From a virus, in IMG/VR virus record IMGVR_UViG_3300033150_001984, positions 1-48,487 of that record: a stretch of 48,487 nucleotides of DNA. The stretch is one strand, 5' to 3'. Of the stretch, positions 1-5,455 are shown piece after piece (position 1 is the stretch's first letter; each line of letters opens with the position of its first letter). A program made the position numbers and the translations under genes. The notes below the pieces were generated by a model. The model saw only the letters and a list, made by a program, of their open reading frames with translations. It was not told where the DNA came from and did not search any database.

Positions 1-39
1 TAGCGCGGCCCAGGGCTGGTGTACCGTCAGAGTTTTCAT
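1..39 (-). CDS. ASCH-domain protein, N-terminal fragment cut by window edge
   Basis: Only the first 13 codons lie in the window; they read MKTLTVHQPWAAL. A short beta strand followed by xQPWA is the typical opening of ASCH-domain proteins, which have a PUA-like RNA or nucleotide-binding fold and are common in phages. The start is supported by AGGAGAT, 7 to 8 bases upstream of the ATG at 39. The gene follows the 307-codon frame ending at 60 with a 20-base gap, so the two are probably cotranscribed. The family call rests on a very short segment, and the rest of the protein is outside the window. Confidence 0.6.
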   Translation of the reverse strand, partial: MKTLTVHQPWAAL

Positions 40-59
40 TCTTTATCTCCTGCATCATA

Positions 60-983
60 TTAAGTGACACCCAGAATTCGAGAGGCTATATGTAGCCAGC
101 GCAAAGTCATCTCAAACCTTATATTACCCGAAGTGGCTATAGCACTGATACCAAGCTCAAAATGTTTGTTGATTTCATCAAAAACATCGCTGGTTTGGGC
201 TTGTAGTATATATTCAGCAAGAACCTCCGTTGCTTTAGCCCAATGATAATATCCGACCAGTCGCATAGCCACGGTATGTTTTTCCTTCATAGGCACTTTG
301 TTTAATAATATCTTTTCGTTCGTTTTCTGGGCTTTCCGCAGTTCATCAACAATTTCATGAATATAAACAAGATTATCCCCGTTAAATAAATATATCCAAC
401 ACTCAAACAAACGGTAGAGTAACTGTAGATCCCATGACGCATCTGTCATTGACGGCACCGAACTCACGACATTGGTTTCCGTAAACCAATGTTGCAAGTC
501 CGACCTACGATCTCCACAACAAGCAAGGGAAGCAAGTTTCAATATATAAAAAATTCGATCTTCTATGTTTTCCGGCAAGTTGATCAAACAATAAATATCG
601 AAACATTTAGAAGCTGCCGTGGAGATTTGTTTATCGCATAAATGATCACTCAATTTATTATACAATCCATCCATTACAATTATTTCATAAATACATACCA
701 CTTTCTCTAACAAAGCTATTCTATCAGAATTTAAAGGCAACCGTTTGTTTATTAGATTATCAACTTGATCTAACGATTCTTGGTTAATCGATCTAAACGC
801 CCAGTGATTTTTCATCGGTTTGTTCTTTGTTGAGAATATATCTATAATCCCTAGATTTTGATACAATGATGTTGCCCATTGTGATTGTTTCCCCGCCGCT
901 TCTGACAAATTCATCATACGCACTTTCGTCTGTATCATCTCTACAATCTTCCTGACAGTTAACGAAATAAACCCTATCAACAT
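60..983 (-). CDS. Unrecognised mainly helical protein, start uncertain
   Basis: An open frame of up to 307 codons that I do not recognise. The sequence is rich in Leu, Ile, Trp and Cys in amphipathic helix-like blocks, with no membrane segment and no catalytic motif I can name. The longest reading starts at 983; a better start may be the ATG at 938, preceded by AGGAAG nine bases upstream; a third option is the ATG at 815, just past most of the overlapping small gene, but that ATG has no Shine-Dalgarno site. It ends 20 bases before the ASCH gene. Base composition appears higher in G+C than the phage core to the right, which may mean a different origin. Function unknown. Confidence 0.5.
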   Translation of the reverse strand: MLIGFISLTVRKIVEMIQTKVRMMNLSEAAGKQSQWATSLYQNLGIIDIFSTKNKPMKNHWAFRSINQESLDQVDNLINKRLPLNSDRIALLEKVVCIYEIIVMDGLYNKLSDHLCDKQISTAASKCFDIYCLINLPENIEDRIFYILKLASLACCGDRRSDLQHWFTETNVVSSVPSMTDASWDLQLLYRLFECWIYLFNGDNLVYIHEIVDELRKAQKTNEKILLNKVPMKEKHTVAMRLVGYYHWAKATEVLAEYILQAQTSDVFDEINKHFELGISAIATSGNIRFEMTLRWLHIASRILGVT

Positions 984-1014
984 CCGAACCTACGATCGTT
1001 ATTCTTGCTTTCAT
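793..1014 (-). CDS. Small hypothetical protein (73 aa) overlapping the next gene
   Basis: A 73-residue frame starting with ATG at 1014, preceded by an excellent Shine-Dalgarno site (AAGGAGAG, six bases upstream). The protein begins with a hydrophobic strand (KARITIVG) followed by an acidic Asp/Glu-rich part. It overlaps the 307-codon frame in a different reading frame by up to 190 bases, so either the downstream gene starts later or the two frames are parts of one gene broken by a frameshift. It is the first protein gene after tRNA-Gly and could share its transcript. No function recognised. Confidence 0.5.
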   Translation of the reverse strand: MKARITIVGSDVDRVYFVNCQEDCRDDTDESAYDEFVRSGGETITMGNIIVSKSRDYRYILNKEQTDEKSLGV

Positions 1015-1044
1015 TTTTCACTCTCCTTAAAATAAATTATAAGG

Positions 1045-1120
1045 TGGAGCGGGCGAAGAGAATCGAACTCTCAACAAATAGCTTGGAAGGCTATCGCTCT
1101 ACCATTTAAGCTACGCCCGC
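1045..1120 (-). tRNA. tRNA-Gly (anticodon TCC)
   Basis: The complement folds as a full cloverleaf: acceptor GCGGGCG paired with CGCCCGC, D-arm with GGT, anticodon arm ATAGC-CTTCCAA-GCTAT, and T-loop GTTCGATTC. The anticodon is TCC and CCA is encoded at 1047-1045. It lies 10 bases downstream of tRNA-Thr and is probably processed from the same transcript. Confidence 0.95.
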
Positions 1121-1130
1121 TAAAAAAATC

Positions 1131-1206
1131 TGGAGCCTAGGAAGGGACTTGAACCCCTAACCAGCTGATTACAAGTCAGCTGCTCTACCATTTGAGCTAC
1201 CTAGGC
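1131..1206 (-). tRNA. tRNA-Thr (anticodon TGT)
   Basis: Cloverleaf with acceptor GCCTAGG/CCTAGGC, anticodon arm GCTGA-CTTGTAA-TCAGC and T-loop GTTCAAGTC. The anticodon is TGT and CCA is encoded. It is the first gene after the promoter-like motif at 1250-1266. Confidence 0.95.
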
Positions 1207-1249
1207 TTATGTTTTTTCAAAAAATAAACAAAATAAAAACCAGTATTTA

Positions 1250-1266
1250 AAATTAATATATATAAG
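1250..1266 (-). promoter_or_regulatory. Possible phage promoter motif, CTTATATATATTAATTT
   Basis: This 17-mer on the minus strand lies in the gene-free gap 1207-1320, 44 bases upstream of tRNA-Thr. The identical 17-mer occurs in the same orientation at 32347-32363 in another intergenic gap, and a related sequence lies at 42677-42692. Promoter activity is inferred only from recurrence and position; A/T-rich chance similarity is possible. Confidence 0.35.
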
Positions 1267-1320
1267 TAATCAAAAATTTAAAAGTACCATTATTATTTTT
1301 AACTAGTTAATATACGTTCA

Positions 1321-1566
1321 TCATATAAACATTTTTTTAGCTGCTATTCCTTTAATAACATAATCCATTATTTTATTATGATCATCTTTATTACCTTGAC
1401 TATCTAATAAAAACTGGTCCATATTAGATACTTCTTTTTTGGCTAAATAAAGACAAGCTTCATGCAGTGTTAAAAATGGCTTAGACATTTTCTTCGCATA
1501 AACCACTCTATAAATAGTTCTTTTTTCTTTAATAATAAGTCCATTATTATTTTTCTTTTTTTCCAT
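1321..1566 (-). CDS. Small basic hypothetical protein (81 aa)
   Basis: I start this gene at the ATG at 1566, which has AAAGG seven bases upstream, and not at the longer frame start at 1629 inside the upstream gene. The product begins with a Lys/Asn-rich stretch (MEKKKNNNG) and continues as a small soluble protein with a central segment (SKPFLTLHEACLYLAKKE) that looks like one helix-turn-helix-sized unit. No domain is recognised. It follows the 84-residue gene at 1590 by 23 bases and precedes the promoter-like gap before tRNA-Thr, so it is the last protein gene of a small operon. Confidence 0.6.
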   Translation of the reverse strand: MEKKKNNNGLIIKEKRTIYRVVYAKKMSKPFLTLHEACLYLAKKEVSNMDQFLLDSQGNKDDHNKIMDYVIKGIAAKKMFI

Positions 1567-1589
1567 ATGTTGCCTTTTTACTTTATGGG

Positions 1590-1844
1590 TTATGTATCTT
1601 GAATAAAAGAAGCAGTAAATGGAATACATCCGCCTGCTACATAATACTTTTCTTGTTCTCCTTCTGATAAATTACAAAATTTAGAATACAAATCCCAAAA
1701 TTTATTTCCAACTCGTTTATATGGTTTATTATTATCTTTTCGAACCGGCCACGGCCCATCTAAATGACTATATGTAAACCGTTGATTTTCATATTCGTAT
1801 ATTTTTGGTTCACATATAAAACCTCTAATTGTTCCTTTCTCCAT
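1590..1844 (-). CDS. Small hypothetical protein (84 aa)
   Basis: An 84-residue frame with ATG at 1844 and GGAG eight bases upstream. It is rich in aromatic residues (Tyr, Phe, Trp) and contains a short pattern HLDGPWPVR; it ends with a CIPFTASF segment. The composition suggests a compact beta-rich domain, but I recognise no family. It sits between a small membrane protein (1874) and the basic protein at 1321, with gaps of about 25-30 bases, consistent with one transcript of small accessory proteins interleaved with the tRNA genes. Confidence 0.6.
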   Translation of the reverse strand: MEKGTIRGFICEPKIYEYENQRFTYSHLDGPWPVRKDNNKPYKRVGNKFWDLYSKFCNLSEGEQEKYYVAGGCIPFTASFIQDT

Positions 1845-1873
1845 AACAAAATCTCCATTAAAATTAAGTATTA

Positions 1874-2068
1874 TTAATCATCATCTTTAAAAAACAAAGA
1901 AATTGAAATAACAATTAATAACCATGACATAGCAAAAACAAAGTAATCAAACAATGATAAAATACCTTTTCTTTTTGTCTCTATATACTTTAAGTTAAAT
2001 AACACAAATAAAATACCCACTACAAAATAACTAACAATAAGAATGAAAAAATAATAGAGTAATGCCAT
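1874..2068 (-). CDS. Small membrane protein, two predicted transmembrane helices
   Basis: A 64-residue protein with a hydrophobic segment at about residues 3-25, a short basic loop (KYIETKRKG) and a second hydrophobic segment at about 37-60, ending in FKDDD. The positive loop between two helices predicts a hairpin with both ends on the same side of the inner membrane. Such small membrane proteins are common in phage accessory regions, where they often alter the host envelope or exclude other phages, but nothing here shows a specific role. It follows tRNA-Asn by 29 bases. Confidence 0.55.
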   Translation of the reverse strand: MALLYYFFILIVSYFVVGILFVLFNLKYIETKRKGILSLFDYFVFAMSWLLIVISISLFFKDDD

Positions 2069-2097
2069 TGAATTAAATCCTTTTGATTAAAAAATTT

Positions 2098-2172
2098 TGG
2101 CTCTGGCGATAGGATTCGAACCTATAACTACTTGGTTAACAGCCAAGGGCTCTGCCATTGAGCTACGCCAGA
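2098..2172 (-). tRNA. tRNA-Asn (anticodon GTT)
   Basis: Cloverleaf with acceptor TCTGGCG/CGCCAGA, anticodon arm CTTGG-CTGTTAA-CCAAG and T-loop GTTCGAATC. The anticodon is GTT, and CCA is encoded at 2100-2098. It starts 10 bases after the stop of the metallophosphoesterase gene. Confidence 0.95.
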
Positions 2173-2182
2173 ACTATTTAAC

Positions 2183-2725
2183 TTATGTTCTTATCAAATA
2201 CTTTTTTATTAGATTTAGTCTTTTCCACCATATTATTTTACTAAATCTAATAGGGCAAAAGTTATGGAATTCAATATTTACATTATAGTATGGAAACTTG
2301 TTTTTTCTTATTAAAGTATTTCTATTAATATGAATATGGCCATGAATATTAATATTATTATTTTTTAACTGTTCTAATCTGATTGGTTTATGCGATAAAA
2401 TAAACTCTTTAAGTTGTACTGGATGTTTATGTACTTCTTCAAAGCCACATCTTAACCACCATTTTTTAGATCTATATCTATCATGGTTTCCCATTATCAA
2501 AAATTTTGTTCCGTTTAGTTTTGTTAAAATCTTTTTTGTTTCTTCAAAATTTGTTAATGAAAAATCACCTAAATAAAACACAGTATCATTAGGATTTACT
2601 ACACGATTCCATGAATAAATCAATATTCTATTCATTTCTTCAATATTACAAAAAGGTCGATTGCAATATTTAATAATATTCCTATGTCCAAAATGATGGT
2701 CGCTACTAATAAATAGTTTTTTCAT
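2183..2725 (-). CDS. Calcineurin-like metallophosphoesterase
   Basis: A 180-residue phosphoesterase with all motifs of the calcineurin-like dimetal family in order: SSDHHFGH at residues 7-14 (Asp9, His11), YLGD, then GNHD, SHKP and GHIH near the C-terminus. These residues bind two divalent metals and hydrolyse phosphomono- or diesters. The length is that of the short phage and bacterial stand-alone enzymes. I start at the ATG at 2725, which has AGAGG upstream, and not at 2764, which lies inside the preceding gene. The physiological substrate is unknown; cyclic nucleotides, RNA 2',3'-cyclic ends and phosphoproteins are all possible for this fold. It is flanked by a 90-residue unknown and tRNA-Asn. 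Confidence 0.85.
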   Translation of the reverse strand: MKKLFISSDHHFGHRNIIKYCNRPFCNIEEMNRILIYSWNRVVNPNDTVFYLGDFSLTNFEETKKILTKLNGTKFLIMGNHDRYRSKKWWLRCGFEEVHKHPVQLKEFILSHKPIRLEQLKNNNINIHGHIHINRNTLIRKNKFPYYNVNIEFHNFCPIRFSKIIWWKRLNLIKKYLIRT

Positions 2726-2745
2726 AGTAACAACCTCTTTTTTTA

Positions 2746-3018
2746 TTAGTCTAATATCGCCCATAGAACTAACTGGTTATATCTTGGTTTAATATCAGAA
2801 TTGTTATGTTGTTTATATCGCCATATTCTAAAATCGGAACAATTAGCTAATACATATTTCTTGGCCAGATCATAATTATACCCAACATATCTAATTACTT
2901 TTCCATCTACCGCAAAAATAGTTCCTAACATACATTCCCATATTACCGGCACATGGTTTTTCGTAGGTTTCATATTATTTGCATCTATTCCTACAAATTT
3001 CTTAATCTTATGTTTCAT
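2746..3018 (-). CDS. Small hypothetical protein (90 aa)
   Basis: A 90-residue frame with ATG at 3018 and AAGGATC nine bases upstream. The N-terminus is basic (MKHKIKK) and the body alternates beta-like segments (VPVIWECMLGTIFAV, KVIRYVGYNYD) with charged turns, then ends hydrophobic (NQLVLWAILD). No family recognised. It lies between the structured RNA at 3049-3156 and the metallophosphoesterase, whose true start comes 21 bases after this stop, so the two are likely cotranscribed. Confidence 0.6.
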   Translation of the reverse strand: MKHKIKKFVGIDANNMKPTKNHVPVIWECMLGTIFAVDGKVIRYVGYNYDLAKKYVLANCSDFRIWRYKQHNNSDIKPRYNQLVLWAILD

Positions 3019-3048
3019 AAATAGATCCTTTTATTTATTTGCTTAAGA

Positions 3049-3156
3049 GGGAGCCCTAAGAATTGAGCTTAGAATGAAACTTATAAAGGCGATAGGGTTA
3101 TAATACTTAGGGTTTAAGTTAGTATTATTTAAGTTTCATCGACCCAGTCGGCTCCC
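3049..3156 (-). ncRNA. tRNA-like structured RNA (about 108 nt), class unknown
   Basis: On the minus strand, GGGAGCC (3156-3150) pairs with GGCTCCC (3055-3049), a seven-base acceptor-like stem. Immediately inside the 3' strand is CTAAG-CTCAATT-CTTAG, a five-base stem with a seven-base loop, like a T-arm. The 5' side has GACTGGGTCGATG, which resembles the D-loop of tmRNA and of some tRNAs. Between them an 11-base helix GATGAAACTTA/TAAGTTTCATT encloses a further hairpin (ATAATACT/AGTATTAT). There is no proper anticodon arm and no encoded CCA. It could be a tRNA-like decoy, a reduced tmRNA-like RNA or a decayed tRNA with an insertion. Confidence 0.5.
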
Positions 3157-3173
3157 ACTGCTAACAAAATATT

Positions 3174-3250
3174 GCCCATGAAGGGATTCGAACCCTTACG
3201 TCACAATGGACACTGAACCCAGCGCGTCTGCCAATTTCCGCCACATAAAC
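3174..3250 (-). pseudogene. tRNA-Leu copy lacking the anticodon arm
   Basis: This is a second copy of the tRNA-Leu at 3272-3358. The D-arm, variable arm and T-arm are almost identical, but the anticodon arm is shortened by seven bases (CTGGGTTCAG replaces CTGGACTTAGAATCCAG), leaving no seven-base loop. The acceptor is GTTTATG against CATGGGC, which can still pair with three G-U wobbles. CCA is not encoded. It cannot decode leucine; it is a pseudogene or a tRNA-shaped decoy. Confidence 0.85.
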
Positions 3251-3251
3251 A

Positions 3252-3275
3252 ACCAGTATATTTTGTTATACTGGT
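3252..3275 (-). other. Perfect hairpin overlapping the CCA end of tRNA-Leu
   Basis: ACCAGTATA and TATACTGGT form a perfect nine-base stem with a six-base loop, in the spacer between tRNA-Leu and its defective copy. The stem includes the encoded CCA end of tRNA-Leu, so it could direct 3' processing or compete with tRNA folding. It has no U-run and does not look like a simple terminator. Confidence 0.5.
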
Positions 3276-3358
3276 GCCCATGAAGGGATTCGAACCCTTA
3301 CGTCACAATGGACACTGGATTCTAAGTCCAGAGCGTCTGCCAATTCCGCCACATGGGC
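3272..3358 (-). tRNA. tRNA-Leu (anticodon TAG)
   Basis: Class II tRNA of 87 bases: acceptor GCCCATG/CATGGGC, D-arm with GGCAGACGC, anticodon arm CTGGA-CTTAGAA-TCCAG, a long variable arm, T-loop GTTCGAATC and encoded CCA. The anticodon is TAG. It is separated from tRNA-Gln by only five bases. Confidence 0.95.
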
Positions 3359-3363
3359 ACAAA

Positions 3364-3440
3364 TGGAAGGGCTGATTGGACTCGAACCAATGAATCTGAG
3401 AGTCAAAGTCTCATGCCTTAACCATCTTGGCTACAGCCCT
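3364..3440 (-). tRNA. tRNA-Gln (anticodon TTG)
   Basis: Cloverleaf with acceptor AGGGCTG/CAGCCCT, anticodon arm TGAGA-CTTTGAC-TCTCA and T-loop GTTCGAGTC. The anticodon is TTG, and CCA is encoded. It begins four bases after the stop of the 80-residue gene at 3445. Confidence 0.95.
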
Positions 3441-3444
3441 AAAC

Positions 3445-3687
3445 TTATTTTTTTGATTTCTTTAATCTAAAATTATAAATTCTTCCATTATATGAGCATC
3501 TAAAATTGCCAGATTTTAATGAATTAGAGAACTGTATGCTTCCGTTATAGAACGTATTTCTGTTATATTCAAAAGCATCACGTTCAAATCCAAATTCAGA
3601 AAGAGCTTCTATTATTTGGCTTTTTGAAAGTATATCAACATAAACATCTTTTTCAAAACCATCTTGCATGATTTCTAGTTTGTACAT
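3445..3687 (-). CDS. Small hypothetical protein (80 aa)
   Basis: An 80-residue protein starting with ATG at 3687, with GGAG eight bases upstream. It opens with a strand (MYKLEIMQDGFEKDVYVDI), then a helix (SKSQIIEALSEFGF) and beta-like segments ending in a basic tail (RLKKSKK). This alternation would fit a small alpha/beta domain, but I recognise no family. It is followed directly by tRNA-Gln and tRNA-Leu and preceded by a sigma70-like promoter candidate at 3739-3768, so protein and tRNAs may be one transcription unit. Confidence 0.6.
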   Translation of the reverse strand: MYKLEIMQDGFEKDVYVDILSKSQIIEALSEFGFERDAFEYNRNTFYNGSIQFSNSLKSGNFRCSYNGRIYNFRLKKSKK

Positions 3688-3738
3688 CAAAATCTCCAGA
3701 TGCTAGAATAATAATACTAAAGCTTAAACTGAAACTCC

Positions 3739-3768
3739 ACTATAATTTGAAATTCTGACTTTAGTCAA
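3739..3768 (-). promoter_or_regulatory. Sigma70-like promoter candidate (TTGACT-18-TATAGT)
   Basis: On the minus strand TTGACT is followed after 18 bases by TATAGT, close to the bacterial housekeeping consensus with near-ideal spacing. It lies in the gap between tRNA-Pro and the 80-residue gene, about 50 bases upstream of the ATG at 3687. A host-type promoter here would allow early expression before the phage polymerases act. Chance occurrence is possible in A/T-rich DNA. Confidence 0.4.
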
Positions 3769-3790
3769 GAATCCTAGATATTTATAAAAA

Positions 3791-3867
3791 TGGTCGGGAT
3801 GGAGGGATTTGAACCCCCGACCCTCTGCTCCCAAAGCAGATGCTCTCCCAGACTGAGCTACATCCCG
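3791..3867 (-). tRNA. tRNA-Pro (anticodon TGG)
   Basis: Cloverleaf with acceptor CGGGATG/CATCCCG, anticodon arm TCTGC-TTTGGGA-GCAGA and T-loop GTTCAAATC. The anticodon is TGG, and CCA is encoded at 3793-3791. Confidence 0.95.
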
Positions 3868-3878
3868 ACTTGGATAGC

Positions 3879-4055
3879 CTAATCTTCTTTAGTTTGATTA
3901 TTTTTTATATGAAATTGATTACATGAATATGTTCTAAAAGTTATTCTATTCAACAAAACACAAAGACCATGATCAACAAGATAATTCTTTTTATTTTTCC
4001 AATGCTTACAATTATAACATTGTTCTTTCTTCCAATTTTGTTCGATCATAATCAT
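3879..4055 (-). CDS. Very small Cys/His-rich protein (58 aa), putative zinc binder
   Basis: A 58-codon frame from ATG at 4055 to TAG at 3879, filling an otherwise empty 220-base gap. The product begins MIMIEQNWKKEQCYNCKHW and later has HGLC and YSCNQFH. The CxxC pair followed by His and two more Cys suggests a small zinc-binding knuckle. AGGT lies just upstream of the first ATG, and an alternative ATG two codons later has better spacing. It sits between a small membrane protein gene and tRNA-Pro. Function unknown; small zinc proteins in phages often bind nucleic acids or host polymerase. Confidence 0.55.
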   Translation of the reverse strand: MIMIEQNWKKEQCYNCKHWKNKKNYLVDHGLCVLLNRITFRTYSCNQFHIKNNQTKED

Positions 4056-4090
4056 ATACCTACTATTATTTTTTATACAAAACGATAAAA

Positions 4091-4312
4091 TTAACTAAGT
4101 ATTTTTTGTTCGTTATTAATTAGATTTTTAAATGAAAATGTTACTACTCTACTTAATATCCAGATCCAACACGCCCAAGATACAGCAAAAGATAAAACAA
4201 AATCGTTGAATGAATCTTTTCCACTTTTGCCAAGATAATATAAAGAAAATAAAAGACCAGGAAAAAATCCAAGAATAAGATAGTAAATAACAAACGAATG
4301 GATGAGTTTCAT
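4091..4312 (-). CDS. Small membrane protein, two predicted transmembrane helices
   Basis: A 73-residue protein starting at ATG 4312 with GGAG eight bases upstream. Hydrophobic segments lie at about residues 5-27 (containing LILGFFPGLLFSLYYLG) and 37-60 (containing FAVSWACWIWILS), separated by a short KSGKDSFND loop. This predicts a two-helix inner membrane protein. It has the same general plan as the small membrane protein at 1874-2068 but little evident sequence identity. Specific function unknown. It follows tRNA-Ala by 56 bases. Confidence 0.55.
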   Translation of the reverse strand: MKLIHSFVIYYLILGFFPGLLFSLYYLGKSGKDSFNDFVLSFAVSWACWIWILSRVVTFSFKNLINNEQKILS

Positions 4313-4368
4313 AGTATTCTCCTATATGTAAAATGGTTAGTAATGTAATTTATGGCCTCTTTAAAATT

Positions 4369-4444
4369 TGGTGGAGATGATCGGGATCGAACCGATGACC
4401 TCCGGCTTGCAAAACCGGTGCTCTCCCATCTGAGCTACATCCCC
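4369..4444 (-). tRNA. tRNA-Ala (anticodon TGC)
   Basis: Cloverleaf with acceptor GGGGATG/CATCTCC (one G-U pair, G3-U70, the identity element for alanine), anticodon arm CCGGT-TTTGCAA-GCCGG and T-loop GTTCGATCC. The anticodon is TGC; CCA is encoded. It begins four bases after the folE2 stop. Confidence 0.95.
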
Positions 4445-4448
4445 TATG

Positions 4449-5306
4449 TTATAAGAAAAATTCTCCGCAGAATCCTCCTTCTATACCTTTCCACGTAACT
4501 GCTATCGCCTCAGACGTATGAATACTTTCTTCATGAACACATTTTACTATCCAATCATATATTTTTTCGTTTTTATTTAAATTATTTGAAATAGCTCTTA
4601 TTGCATCTTCAACAAAGATTGGATTCTCTGATGCTATTCTGGCTATTTCTTGCTCATCCTCTCTTTTAATAATTGGATAAGGAATTGTTTTAATAGAATC
4701 TTCAACTATATCAATTAAATCTTCGACCCATATATAATTGTTTTCTTTAATTTCTGCCATTATATTAGCAAAAGATCGTTGGTTATGAGGAAATCCATTC
4801 AAACCTTTATCAATTAAATCTTTCGAAAGAGCTGCCGAACAAGGGCAATACGAAGCGTACTGTACTTTTACTCCTTGAAAAAATCTAAAAGATCCATCTA
4901 TTAATTGACCTTCAAATTTACATTTATAAAAAACTGGAAATTCATAATCTGAAATTACTGATTTTCTTGGTTTTGGCAATTTGAAATTAAATTTTATAAA
5001 AACATTATTTGATTCTACTTTATTTCTTAGATCAACTAAGATTTCTTTTATTAAATCATGTTTTAATGGTAAATTTAAAAAAGGTATTAATGTTCTAATA
5101 AATCTAGACATTGATATACCTTTTGTATCTTCATCCAAATTAGCTCTCATAGATACTTTTGCACATAATGATTCATAGTTCAAATCATCATTTCGTAATT
5201 GTAAAAGAAATGGTACCTCTACATTCTCGACTCCAACTTCTTTGATTGGCAACTTTATGTTTGATTTTCCAGACTGAACATCAGGCAGATTATTTTTTTT
5301 AGACAT
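4449..5306 (-). CDS. folE2: GTP cyclohydrolase FolE2 (type IB)
   Basis: A 285-residue member of the FolE2 family, which opens GTP to 7,8-dihydroneopterin triphosphate, the first step of both folate and 7-deazaguanine (queuosine, archaeosine) synthesis. Family features visible in order: N-terminal PDVQSG at 8-13, VGV at 24-26, the CPCS motif with the catalytic Cys at 154-157, PHNQRS at 173-178, and NPIFVEDAIR near 235-245, which supplies an active-site Glu. The length matches bacterial FolE2. With QueD at 24308-24730 it gives two steps of the preQ0 pathway; QueE and QueC are not in the window. The upstream AAAGGA lies 16 bases from the ATG, a loose spacing. It is separated from polymerase set 1 by a 149-base gap in which I see no gene. 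Confidence 0.9.
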   Translation of the reverse strand: MSKKNNLPDVQSGKSNIKLPIKEVGVENVEVPFLLQLRNDDLNYESLCAKVSMRANLDEDTKGISMSRFIRTLIPFLNLPLKHDLIKEILVDLRNKVESNNVFIKFNFKLPKPRKSVISDYEFPVFYKCKFEGQLIDGSFRFFQGVKVQYASYCPCSAALSKDLIDKGLNGFPHNQRSFANIMAEIKENNYIWVEDLIDIVEDSIKTIPYPIIKREDEQEIARIASENPIFVEDAIRAISNNLNKNEKIYDWIVKCVHEESIHTSEAIAVTWKGIEGGFCGEFFL

Positions 5307-5455
5307 GTTTATTTACCACATTCCTTTAAAATATTATGTATTTCTCGTCCCTTAATAAAATTTTATTTTTTTATTTGTTCTGTTATATTCTGTATTTTTC
5401 TTTTAAATTAGATGTCATAAAAACAGTTCGTATTAAGTTATTATCTTTCTTTATT

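Noticed and set aside
3049-3156. Structured RNA as an ordinary tRNA
   Set aside because: No D-stem or five-base anticodon stem with a seven-base loop can be drawn, it is too long for a class I tRNA, and no CCA follows the acceptor. A full tmRNA is also unlikely: there is no room for a tag reading frame, and no G3-U70 pair.
3777-3784. T4 late promoter-like TATAAATA on the minus strand
   Set aside because: Only this copy was noticed, it is next to a tRNA rather than late genes, and none was seen before the baseplate block. Chance in A/T-rich DNA is likelier.
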